From Auriscalpium vulgare (Eukaryota > Basidiomycota > Agaricomycetes > Russulales > Auriscalpiaceae): a DNA stretch of 64,000 nt. Every line of letters begins with the position of its first letter. The stretch's first letter is position 1. Of this stretch, positions 24,780-34,809 are shown one piece after another. The position numbers and the translations under genes were made by a program. The notes beneath the pieces are model-generated. The model saw only the letters and a list, made by a program, of their open reading frames with translations. It was not told the DNA's origin and searched no databases. The stretch lies in the NCBI GenBank assembly GCA_019915015.1, contig JAHBBC010000008.1, positions 1,364,001 through 1,428,000 on the forward strand, read 5' to 3'.

Positions 24780-25196
24780 CTAGAGCTGACAACGTAACCC
24801 GTGGATGCAATGCATGTCTGATGCCGAAGAAGGCTTCCTCCAGCTGTCGAGGAGGTAAGACGCGCCCAGTCTGGCCTGGCCTGCGTCTTGCGGCGCCACA
24901 GGGCTCGTCGAGTCAAGGTGGAACGTCCAGCACGCCGTGGCTGAGACACGTACACGCTCCGCTGTCCGCGCAGCATCCGCAACGCAGAATGTGGATGACA
25001 TCGGTGAGAGACAGTGCCAGATGCGTCCGGTCAGTTTGATGCCAGCCAGGGTACTTAGGTCGACGATGCGCACCGTGTCTCTAACCTCCCCACGCATCCG
25101 CGCCCGCCGCAGGTCATGCAGCAACAGCGGGTCCGGCGCGCTCGAATAGTCCACGTTGTCGATCTTCGTCTTGGAAGTTGGCTGTGGGGTGCGCAT
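24780..25196 (-). pseudogene. F-box/LRR-like remnant left of cassette 3
   Basis: The minus-strand frame contains EVRDTVRIVDLSTLAGIKL and TGRIWHCLSPM, a pattern like F-box-protein LRR strands, but no F-box or full chain. The same DNA (GACGATGCGCACCGTGTC) recurs left of cassette 4 at about 28,224. It is oriented away from the cassette promoter, which would fit a duplicated divergent pair. Confidence 0.3.
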
Positions 25197-25419
25197 GGAT
25201 CCCTGCTATGCGCTGGCAGTCCGTCGATGGCCGCTGGCCGCTGGAGGTTTCCTGCGCGCGTCTGAGCGTTCCAGCGCGCCGGACGGAAGCCCGGGAGATC
25301 GCTTCTATGGCAATATAGACGGGTAAGGAGGAAGAAGGACGAGGAGGGTCAGAGACAGCGCTACTCGGCCTGAGCAGGCGCATCTGCCCAGACCCTCGGC
25401 GCCGGAATCGTAGCAGCCA

Positions 25420-25490
25420 CACGTGATACGGACGCGTCGCCCCGCGCTGTTTGACTCCCTCTCTACAGCAAAACACCCGCAGCATATAAA
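25420..25490 (+). promoter_or_regulatory. Cassette 3 promoter: CACGTG, palindrome, TATA
   Basis: CACGTG is at 25420-25425. TTTGACT (25450-25456) and AGCAAAA (25467-25473) keep the 10-base spacer but each half-site carries one substitution. CATATAAA is at 25483-25490. The CACGTG-to-palindrome distance is 30 bases, as in cassette 4. Confidence 0.65.
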
Positions 25491-25546
25491 GCCTGCGCGG
25501 GGCGCCGCTGCAGCGAAACTGCCTCTCTCTTCCCCCCGTAGATGGC

Positions 25547-25756
25547 ATGCAGGCTACCGTGCCACCAAGCCGCCGACCACAGCCGCGCCTCGCCTCTGTT
25601 CTCATCATGGCCCTTTACTGTTCTTCTCTGTTCCACATCGGTCCGTCAATCGCATCTAGCGACCCCATGCGTCGTACGCTGGAAGTGGCTATAGGCCCGG
25701 TATGCGCATACACCATGCTACGTCTACCGCAGTCTGACATCGGCAGCGGCCATTAG
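25547..25756 (+). CDS. Cassette 3 mini-ORF
   Basis: A 69-residue ORF. Its first part, with QPRLASVLIMALYCSSLF, is nearly identical to cassette 4, and its last part may be intronic because GTATGCG follows the codons for VAIGP. Another ATG lies five bases upstream in a different frame. The inner Met (LIM) aligns with the conserved core of the family. Function unknown. From 25,757 to 28,215 no other gene is supported. Confidence 0.4.
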   Translation: MQATVPPSRRPQPRLASVLIMALYCSSLFHIGPSIASSDPMRRTLEVAIGPVCAYTMLRLPQSDIGSGH

Positions 25757-28555
25757 CACTATCCTGCACCACACAGCCCACTTCGTCGGATGTGGAAAAG
25801 CTGATTGACATAATGAGAGAGGCATCACCGTGGTTCGGAGGTATGTGCCTCACTGGCCACCCAGGCATAGGTACGCGTAAGTTCTCTGACAAATTTACAT
25901 CGTGAGTCACCGTCCGCTGATAGTGTCGCTTCGTATTCAATTAGTTGGCGCGGGGCGGTGGGGGCGGTGATTTCTTCGACCAGAAAGTACTCTCGCATCA
26001 TCTTGTTGTAGGCTTGTACATGTATGTGATGTCCGCGGGATTCTATATCGTTCGTCCACACGTCACAGTTTGGCATACGCACGATCTGGCATTTTACGAT
26101 CGACTACGCGCATACCTGCATACACGAGCAGAGTATCCCTTGATTGCAAAGAGTGCAAGACTCTGAATTACATGAAAGATCAATTAACGGCGAGCACGGG
26201 CGCGCCGCACTGCACGGAAAGCCGAGCCTCTTCTCGAGGCGCATCGACGCGGAATATCGGCGACATCTTCGCTGCCCATCTCTCTGGAACGGTCGCCCAT
26301 CTTCCACCCGCCTGACCATCCCGCAATTGACCACAGGACGGAAGCGCGTTTGTGTTGATGAGCGCAACGTCGCTCTTAGAACGCATATATCATGCAAGAG
26401 CGACGTGGCGTGGGCCGCCAACACACGACCGGACGGCTCGTCCACCGAAAACGCCCCGGGTCGACGCAACAGCCGCTGTTCCAGGCCTTCCAGGGCGGTG
26501 TGCAGGCACTCGACGTGTTCTCGGCGACGGCGTGACGGCGTGACGGATGGCAGGAGGCAGCACGCTACGAAACCAAACATTCCAGCGTGGCTCTGAGACC
26601 GTGCAAGTCCATACACGCACCTCCCGACTGCGCCGGCCATCTCGCAATGCGCATGCCAAATTGGCTGGAGCTCGAGCTGTGGACGTGCGTTCTTCTCGAG
26701 CACGCTACTAACCAACCATCTCCGAGACTCCAGAAGCGTTTAGGGCACGTGTTGAGATTGATCCAACATCCGGGCCCGGGGAGGCGTGTGCCGCTGGGAG
26801 AGGGGTCGGGCTTGCCAGGCCCTCGGGTGGTGAGTCGCGGTGCGCATGTGTGCATATGCCGAGCCGTAGCCAGCATCGATGGACGTCCGCGTCGGGTGCC
26901 AAGCGTCGCTGTGGGTCGGGACTCGCACTTACACGCCGGGAGGATGTACCAAAAGTGATAAAGATAAACATGCGTCAGCCAGGGGAAAGTCGGAGCGCAC
27001 CAAGCACGTCCGAGTCACGCCCTCGAGCTGCGACCGCCGAGCCCGTCCTTGCGCCTCATCAACGTGCTGCAGCCAGTGCGGCCCGGGGCGACCGCGGTCG
27101 CATATGGGGCGATTCCCTCGGATGCATGGTGCATACAGCCGCCCGCAGTCGCAAGGAATGACCTGCACGGTCTGTTCCAGTGCTAGTGCACGCGAGGACG
27201 AGGCTCGACATTTGCCTGGAGCATCATGGTTAGCGAGCAGCGCAAAAATAAGAATAGCGCAGCGTACGATGCGGGTATCAATCAAACGCATAACCTGCCG
27301 ACAAAATGAGCGCAGCGGCGCACTCTTCTTCACCGAGCAACTGCTTGTCTATTGCTTCGGGCCTGCTATCCTCCCGACGGGTGAGGGAGTTGAGGGCAGG
27401 GGTAACGGACTGTTGGAGCGATAACGCGCTGAATCCTGCAGAAAGACAGAGGGACGATGGTCGGTAAGAATATTTACCCAGCACACTGCTTGGGAGCTTG
27501 CTCACCATTTTTGCGGATGAGATGTCTCGTCATCGTCAACGACGGTGTGGACCGTCGACCCGGGCCGGCCGACTCGACAGTTGCGTATTGAGCTGGACCA
27601 ACGGCTGTGTGTGGCCGAGCCACTATCAGCATTTCGTGCGAGGGTTACCCGTGCAAGATGCGTTTTGCGTCAACGGAAGTCGCCGCAGCTGTGAACCGAA
27701 CGCTGCATGAGATGAGTGGCGAAGAATTATGCTCATAGGAGCGAACCAAAATGGCTGAGACAACGCGACGCCGCTGCACCGCTCTCCCCATGTACTCGAC
27801 CTACTGCCCATCGCACCTGCCCGAGAGATTGCGCGGCTCGCAAAAGCCATGTAGATGGGTCTGAAAATCGTCGGCTTCCATGCGATCCGGCGCGATGTCC
27901 TTGATGGTGGGATCTAAGGATGGGCCCAGACCACGATGTCGTCCGACCAACGGTCCACTGCTTGCGCGACATTCGACTGTTGAAGACGCTCTCTGCGGAG
28001 AACCGAGCCAGAGAGACATGGGTAGACCGCTTGGATTGCGGAAAATAGGGGCATTTGGTGGTAGCGATTGGGTAGCGACGTACGCGGCGGCGATCCGTAG
28101 ATGTGGAAGAGGGCGACGTATGTGACTGCGGCGCGGTAGGATGGAACTATGGTCGGGAAATATTATGCTGCCAGTGTGCTTGATTCGTTCTGTCAGTCTG
28201 AGGCGAGCGAGCACGCGTATGTGGACGATGCGCACCGTGTCCCTGGTCTGTACTCACGGTCGCAGTCGCCACCGATCGCGCGACAGCGGCCAGTCCCGCG
28301 CTTTCAAGTAGTCTGTAGCGTTAATTTTGGTCTTGGAATTTGGGCGGAGTAATACTGCTATGCGCTGGCAGTCTGCCGATGGCCGCTGGAGGTTGCGTGC
28401 GTGCGACCCGCGTGTCTGAACGCGCCGAATAAGATTACATGAGATCAGTGCCATGGCAGACTCGATGGAGAGGGAGGAGGGAGAAGGAGGACGAGGAGAC
28501 AGAGCTACTCGGCCGGAGCAGGCGCGTCTGCCCTAAACCCTCGGCGTAGCAGCCA

Positions 28556-28626
28556 CACGTGATGCGGACGCATCGCCGCGCGCTGTTTGGCTCCCACTCT
28601 ACAGCCAAACACCCGCAGCATAGAAA
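28556..28626 (+). promoter_or_regulatory. Cassette 4 promoter, TATA altered
   Basis: CACGTG is at 28556-28561. A perfect TTTGGCT (28586-28592) and AGCCAAA (28603-28609) flank a 10-base spacer. The TATA position reads CATAGAAA (28619-28626) rather than CATATAAA, which probably weakens transcription. Confidence 0.65.
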
Positions 28627-28679
28627 GCCTGCGCGGGGCGTCGCTGCAGCGCATCTGCCTCTCTCTTCCCCCCGTCGAC

Positions 28680-28781
28680 ATGCAGTCCACCACGCCGCTC
28701 AGCCGCCGACCTCAGCCGCGCCTCGCCTCTGTTCTCATCATGGCCCTTTACTGTTCTTCTCTGTTCCACATCGAGTATTGA
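28680..28781 (+). CDS. Cassette 4 mini-ORF
   Basis: A 33-residue ORF sharing PQPRLASVLIMALYCSSLF with cassette 3, then stopping after HIEY. A small insertion (AGTATT) relative to cassette 3 explains the stop. No known domain. Between 28,782 and 30,960 there are only short repeats and shifting frames. Confidence 0.4.
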   Translation: MQSTTPLSRRPQPRLASVLIMALYCSSLFHIEY

Positions 28782-29031
28782 TCCGTCCATCAAGCGCACC
28801 AAGCGACCCCATGCGTCGTACGATGGTAGTGGCTATAGGTCCGGTATGTGCATACACCATGCTACGTCTACCTCAGTCTGACGTTGGCATTAGCACTATC
28901 CGCCCCGCAGCTTGTAAGTTCTCGGACAAATTCACATCGTATCCGCCGATCGCGTCTTGATGCCTTTGGTCCAGCTCACTTCTACGAGGAGACAGGCGCA
29001 CAAGCGACGGACCCAACTGTTTCCCACCGCC

Positions 29032-29079
29032 ACCATCCAGGATGCGGTCCACGCTACCATCCAGAATGCCGTCAACGCT
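29032..29079 (+). repeat. 24-bp tandem duplication
   Basis: Two copies of a unit starting ACCATCCAG (29032 and 29056) that would encode ATIQDAVH / ATIQNAVN in one plus frame. A local slippage product downstream of cassette 4. Confidence 0.6.
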
Positions 29080-30112
29080 ACACTGCCCTGGACAAGTCGA
29101 TGGGCGTGGCGCGGTGAGGGCGGTGATCTCAACCACGTGAAAGTACTCTCGCATCATCTCGTTGTAGGCTTGTACATGTCGGCAATGTCCGCTGAATGAT
29201 AGACTCGCTTTTATTATGTGTACACCACACGCTCTGACATACGCGCGCGGATACACGAGCAAAGTCTCCCTGCATGGTAATGAGTATGGGAGACCGAAGC
29301 AAAGTCAAGGGCCCCGGCTAGTACTCCTGGCGCAGCAGACAGCGCAGACAACGGAGCACACCCTAGAGGCGTGTCGAATTGGAATACCTGCGAGATCTTC
29401 GCGGCCCAGCGCTCAGGAAGGGATGCTGGAACTCCGCTCGCGGGACCGTCACGCAATGAACAGTAGGACTGAAGCGGAAGCGCGATCATTACCCTAGGGC
29501 GGACTGCATGGCAGGACGGTGGATGCGCATATATTTGTCAAATTGCGGCGCAAAGGCGCTTCGAGAACGCCTATTTACTGCACGGACGACGTGAGCACGA
29601 GCAGCTCCGTCAACGTACCAGCCGCTTTTCCGGAATTTAGTGGACTAGCGTAGATGCTGCACAGTGCGTCCGAGGTAGATTCCTCGACATATCTGCCTTG
29701 ACGCTTGACGAGCGGGCTACAGAAGCCAAGGCATCATCAGCTTTCGCAGTACTTGCCCACGTAGACGCACGCACGCACCTCTCGAATGGTGCGCCCATCC
29801 GGAATCGGCGGGGATTTCATCTACGGACGCGCATCCTCCTTGAGCACGCTGACTATCGCTAAATCGGAGCGGGCCAGGAGAGCCAGGCGCGTCAAATAGA
29901 GTGAAATATGGTGTCTATGAAGACCCGGAGGTTTGTCAGTGCAATTCGACAGGGGAGCTACTCGTCACACGATGATGGTGCATATATTCCGCGCGGACAC
30001 TGCCGCCAGGCGCGCCCTTGCAGATGGGTATTCAGCCACCGGCGCAATCCGCGGTTGAGAGTTCATCCGTCGACAAGACAAGGGCAGCAGACGAGCTCGT
30101 GAACGCCGGGAA

Positions 30113-30142
30113 GACAATTTCCAACTAGCAGTGGAAATTGTC
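30113..30142. repeat. Short perfect hairpin
   Basis: GACAATTTCCA (30113-30123) faces TGGAAATTGTC (30132-30142) across an 8-base loop. The 11-bp stem is perfect. No flanking gene makes it a clear terminator; it may be the end of a small element. Confidence 0.6.
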
Positions 30143-30966
30143 AGTATGAGACAAAGAACGGACGCTTATCGACGTACGTACCGCAGGGGGCCACGGCCAG
30201 AGGCTTAGATCTGCATACATCCTCGCCTGTTGACCGCACGTATGCGTGGCGCCGAGACGAGTAGCAGCTCGATTCGCCTGCGGTCGTGGTGGCTCTTGAC
30301 GAGTCTATTTTCTCCCGCATAGTCGCGTCGAGGGAGGGTCGCGGGGGCGTTGGAGGGCCGATATTTGCTGCGGGATGATAGACTATGATGCTGCCGATCC
30401 CGGAGTTGGATATGCGCGAGGACACGTCTGGCAGGTCAATGAGTGCAACCATAACGGTGATGTGAAGCACCGACATGCAGCGCCCTCCAATGCGACCGTC
30501 CAGTGCGTGCGATCGTCCACTGCAGATAACTACCAGCATCTAGGGAGATTCGAGAGACTGACGCTCGTCGAAGTGGTGCGACCGGGTGCTTCGATTAGGA
30601 TCATATCAGTACGAGTCCAGGAGAGAGGTATGACGACGTACCGGCCCAACCCAAGTGCGCGATGCGCGACGCCCCATGCTGCGATCGGTCCATATAGTAG
30701 TTCATTGGTTGCATAGATACGTTCGATGAGCCTCCTATGTGGGAGGAAAAGACTTGACGATCGTACAGGATGGGCTCCAGCTGGCCAACACGGAGCGCCC
30801 GCGCTGTGATGGCCAGACGTTGTGCTGACTCTCCGGTCCAGTCCGTGTTGTCGTCGTGTACCAGAGAGCTCAGATTAGTACAAGGAGATAAAGAGGCAGC
30901 GATGGCAGTGAGCGGGCAGAAGGAAGAGCCGACCAGGCGAGCCTTGCGCGCTGGCGGCCCAAGGGC

Positions 30967-31049
30967 CACGTGATGGCGACGCGACGACACGTCCCGCAGC
31001 GCTATTGGGCTCCAGGCGTGCGGACAAACACACCGCCGGCGCATATAAA
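30967..31049 (+). promoter_or_regulatory. Cassette 5 promoter: CACGTG, palindrome, TATA
   Basis: CACGTG is at 30967-30972. TTGGGCT (31005-31011) and GGACAAA (31022-31028) are the most eroded half-sites but keep the 10-base spacer. CATATAAA is at 31042-31049. Confidence 0.6.
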
Positions 31050-31099
31050 GCCCCCGTGTGCATATCCCGCAGACCACCTCGTACGCTCGTACCACCACC

Positions 31100-31183
31100 A
31101 TGCCCACGCGCACACACCCATCGCGTCCTCATCATGGTCCTTTGCTTTCTGTGCCCAGTGGCGACCTGTCCTTCTGCAGCTAG
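31100..31183 (+). CDS. Cassette 5 mini-ORF (outer ATG out of frame with core)
   Basis: The first ATG after the TATA (31100) opens 27 codons. The conserved core CTCATCATGGTCCTTT is read out of frame by it; from the inner ATG the frame gives MVLCFLCPVATC and so on, to a stop at 31,223. If the family encodes peptides, the inner ATG is the common start, or this copy is frameshifted. Confidence 0.3.
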   Translation: MPTRTHPSRPHHGPLLSVPSGDLSFCS

Positions 31184-31579
31184 GGGAACTCCAACGCGTA
31201 TGCTATCCAGTTCCCGTAAATAGACAGCAGTAATCCTGATTCTCCGGGCTTTGTAGATCTGCTCCGTCAGGCTCGCACCGGGTGGCTTTCGCCCGACTGT
31301 CTCGGAGGCACGCTGAGTTTCTCACAAGGTTCGTTCGTCCATATAGATTCTGCTTTTTGGATTACAGGCCGATTCAAGGGCGTATGTAGGACGGACTTGC
31401 CACCCCCAAGCCGACTGGTCAAGAGGGATGTGGCCATGGGGACATGGACGGGTTGTGATGGCACTGAAGGTTGTATTCTCGCATCATCGGGGGAGCAGCA
31501 CAGTCCATGTACATACTACTTACTTGTCATTATCTTCGTGGTTCATTGCATCGACTCGGATGAGCGGGCGCTCGGACGC

Positions 31580-31661
31580 CACGTGACGCCGACGCCTTGA
31601 GCGCGTCCGCCGCGCTATTTGGCTTCCCGCTGACAGCGAAACACGCTGCGTTGTATACAAG
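31580..31661 (+). promoter_or_regulatory. Cassette 6 promoter: CACGTG, palindrome, TATA
   Basis: CACGTG is at 31580-31585. TTTGGCT (31618-31624) and AGCGAAA (31635-31641) have a 10-base spacer. A TATACAAG is at 31654-31661. It lies only about 610 bases from cassette 5, the tightest spacing in the array. Confidence 0.65.
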
Positions 31662-31711
31662 GCCTCGGAGCAAGGCATCCTGGGCACACCGCCTGCGCTC
31701 GCACTCCCACC

Positions 31712-31825
31712 ATGCCCCCGCCTCCGCCTCCGCCTCCGCCTCCGCGCCCGCTGCCCGCTGCCCACGCTATCTGGCATCTCCTCACCATGGCCCTTTGCTC
31801 TTTCTCTAAAGCTCGACGTGCATAG
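31712..31825 (+). CDS. Cassette 6 mini-ORF (polyproline)
   Basis: A 37-residue ORF. After Met come ten prolines encoded by a CCGCCT microsatellite, then a segment HLLTMALCSFSKARRA covering the family core. The polyproline run is not in other copies, so it is probably a recent repeat expansion within the leader or the peptide. Confidence 0.4.
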   Translation: MPPPPPPPPPPRPLPAAHAIWHLLTMALCSFSKARRA

Positions 31826-32213
31826 TGAGAGCGTGATTCCAGTATATCCTCTGAAGACCGGTACGTTTGCATGCGGCCTCTCTATTCTAGCCAGTTGCTG
31901 AACATTTCTCATCAACGACAGCAGGACCGGATGTCTCTGAGGCGCTCGCGGTGCCGCCGAGAGAGTATGTGCACGCATATACTCTGGTCGTCATCGGGGT
32001 TCGTGTATCAGCTTGCTCATGATCATATTCTCCAGGCCACTTCGGGGAGTCTCTCAAAGCTCCCAGAGAGCAGAGGCAGTCGCTGGGCCAGGGCTGGCAG
32101 GTGTTTTCATGGAAATAGGGTAGCCGTTTCTAGGGACAATTGACGGAGGTATTCTCGTGATCATCTGTATCTGGGTCGAATTTCTATCGTAAGGCGGAGG
32201 CCATGAACTCGTC

Positions 32214-32648
32214 TCATGCGCATGCCTCTGAAATATTTGTCTGTTTTATTCGGAAGGAGATGTATGACATAGTGGCTAACTTATAATAATGTTGAACGAG
32301 GCGTTGAAGTACTAGAGAAGCCTCGACATGGGTATGCAGTCTCTGCTTGTGCACGACGTCGTCCACTTCCACTCCCAGCTTCAAAAACTTCCCCAATGTC
32401 GCGTCCGAGCATCGCAATGGAGCGAGCAGCCCTACTCCACAGAGCGTGGAAGAACAGCCACATGAAACAGACCGGCGCGTCCACCCAGACGTTCTAAAGC
32501 GCAGGCACGCATAGCTCGTACGGTCGCAAACCTGCAGCACCAGATCGACCCGCATGTCGATGTGCGAGCTCCTGGGACGCGGGCAGCCTGCGTCCGTGGG
32601 CCGCCCTATTCGTCCGCGCGCGCGCGCTGCTGCCTCGCCCTGCCCCAA
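32214..32648 (-). other. Open minus-strand frame, unknown
   Basis: A 144-codon open frame with a fairly protein-like centre (KFLKLGVEVDDVVHKQRL, then ASLVLQRLVQHYYKLATM). No start context or splice chain stands out and no domain is recognised. It could be another remnant on the minus strand of the cassette array. Further right (32,650-33,770) only a 24-bp repeat coding AKDDDVL/AKDDDVP at about 33,160-33,205 is notable. Confidence 0.2.
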
Positions 32649-33777
32649 ATCACACGGCCGTCAATCTATCAGCCAATCATGCGTATTATGAGACACGTAC
32701 GCGCATGCAAGGAGTTCAGGTTGCGCAGTTGCGTTGCGTCGCGTCGTTGGGCCGGCTGGAGCTGGGAGGTGGTCAGTCGATTGTGTCGGCGCTGGCTTCA
32801 GATAGACTCGAGCTCAACACACACCGAGAAAGAGTAATAACACTGCCCAGCGGGGGGTAAGTTAGGACGGACACGGGCGGAACAAACGGATAGCGCACAT
32901 TGAGTAGACGCCTGTCGCGCGGCAGGCTCCGTCAAGCTGCGGGCATCGTGTTGACTGCGACTCAGAACCTTCCGTCGTCGAGTGGGAAAGGCGACGGGCG
33001 AGGTATTCGTGTTTCTCTGTCTATTTTGTCTGCACGAGCAGCGCACCGAATATTCGACTGGGGGGCGTTTTTGTCTTGAAAAGTTCTGGTCGGGTCGCAG
33101 GCTGTATGCGCTAGTAATTGGTATGCGATGGCACGCATGCAGCGACGTACCTCACGCTAAGGATGACGATGTGCTAGCAAAGGATGACGATGTGCCAGCG
33201 CGGCGATACGATAAAATCTAGTGAGATCAAACAGCATTGCGAGGTGTGAGCTACGAGCCTCGGACAAGACAACACCGCGCACCAGGACCGTCCACTTCGT
33301 ACGACTCCGCTGCTCCCGGCGACCGCGCCTGCCAGCGTGAGTGCCAGCGGAGAACTCCGACCATGACGGTGCGTGCCACGAGCAATTTAGGGAATGCAGG
33401 TTGACGGAATCAGCGAGTGGCCTGGGGCTGCGGACAGAGTGCGACGTACCGCATGGGTAATCGAAAGGTCCTATGTGCCAGCGAGAAATTACGCTGCTAT
33501 CCTGCACTCGAAGCCTGTCAGCTTAATTCAACGCAAGTGTGAGGCTGTGAGCATCATGCGTACCCGGTACGCTCGACAGCCATTTCTTCCTTCGCTAGTC
33601 GACCGTTCATATTGATAACAGCCCCGAGCTCTGCAGCGCCCTATCGGCCATGATTATATGTGTGGCCCCAGTATATGCGGGTCGCTGTAGGAAGAGCAGC
33701 GAAAGCCACGATGCTGGTGGGAGGAGAGCCAGAGGCTCAGAGGACGCGCGTCGACCTCGCCGAGCTCGGCCAACACC

Positions 33778-33857
33778 CACGTGCTCTGAACGCGTCGACG
33801 CGTTCCACAGCACTATTTGGCTTCCTGCTAATAGCCAAACACCCCGCGCTATATAAA
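33778..33857 (+). promoter_or_regulatory. Cassette 7 promoter: CACGTG, palindrome, TATA
   Basis: CACGTG is at 33778-33783. A perfect TTTGGCT (33816-33822) and AGCCAAA (33833-33839) have a 10-base spacer, and TATATAAA is at 33850-33857. This is the best-preserved copy together with cassette 2. Confidence 0.75.
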
Positions 33858-33931
33858 CCCCCGCCTGGTCCCAGAATCCTCCCACCTCCTTTCTCCTCTC
33901 GCCATCACCAACGCCCGCCCGCCTCGTTTCT

Positions 33932-34000
33932 ATGCGCCCGTTACTTTTGTCTCCAGCACTCCTCATCATGGTCCTTTCCCGCCTCCCACACCTGTATTGA
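33932..34000 (+). CDS. Cassette 7 mini-ORF
   Basis: A 22-residue ORF beginning MRPLLLSP, with the core ALLIMVLSRLP near its end. It is the first ATG after the TATA box and is strongly hydrophobic. It is too short for a secreted mature product unless spliced to a later exon. A later V-F-S-H-H-like DNA motif (GTATTCTCGCATCATC, about 34,247) recurs after most copies and may mark a 3' exon or 3' end. Confidence 0.4.
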   Translation: MRPLLLSPALLIMVLSRLPHLY

Positions 34001-34809
34001 TCGTCGATATGTGAGAGTTTTTTCGTTTGCGTGTGCTTGCTGACCGAGCTAAGCATGATCTTCATATGGATAGGCGCATGGTTGGAATGCTGAAGGTCAT
34101 TCCAGGCCCAGGCATGAACGGTAGTCTCCAGGATCTCTCTGGTGTGCATGCGATTCTCCCTCGCCGTAAACGGGGGCTGATGGCTACAAATAGTCGTAGC
34201 ATATCCCAGGCGACGGCAGCCTTACCTTGCAGGACGAGCGTTGTGGTATTCTCGCATCATCTGATCTGCCGGGTACATTGCATTGTGCACTATATATCAA
34301 TCTCTGCTCGCGAATGACCATCGTCCGTCTATAATCCATTTATTAATAAGGAAAGCTTCTTATACTGTACACACGGCGCTGTTCTCTACTAAGAACGTGC
34401 ACTGGTACATACAAGCGCTCCGTGTCGCAACATCAGCCATCGACGATGCGCTTCAGCTGTCCGACGTGCGCATGCGGGATTGTCAGACAGCCCTGGGTGG
34501 CTGGGCGTCCGGTTGGCTACGAGCGCGCTGGCGTGGAGCAAAATGCGCTGAGCGATGTGGTGCTCTGACCGAGCCGTGTCAGTAGTTAAGGTAACTATAT
34601 GACTGGAATAGTAGTGAAATGAAAGTACCACTAGTGGCTGGTCCGATGACTTTACTTTGTGACTACAACTCCAGGTCCTTCTATGCAGCAGTAGATTTCT
34701 GCTCCAGCTGGCATGTAGTCTTTACTATGTACTAATGATCCTGTAGTAATCACACTGCACTGTGTAGCAGGTCTGCTTTATGAGAGCATAGTAAATACTT
34801 CTGCTTCTG

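Larger units (their letters stand above)
25055..26300 (+). repeat. Segmental duplication, left copy (cassette 3)
   Basis: Colinear with 28215-29420. Shared marks include GACGATGCGCACCGTGTC, TATGCGCTGGCAGTC, the whole promoter and mini-ORF, and GTACTCTCGCATCATC with the GTTGTAGGCTTGTACATG after it. Divergence is moderate, with many small indels. Confidence 0.65.
28215..29420 (+). repeat. Segmental duplication, right copy (cassette 4)
   Basis: Counterpart of 25055-26300. It carries a weakened TATA box and a small insertion that creates an early stop in the mini-ORF, so it is probably the less functional of the pair. Confidence 0.65.

Noticed and set aside
18937..34000. Cassette ORFs as lipopeptide pheromone precursors
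   Set aside because: Short and clustered like basidiomycete pheromone genes, but none ends in a Cys-a-a-X motif and no receptor gene is seen nearby.
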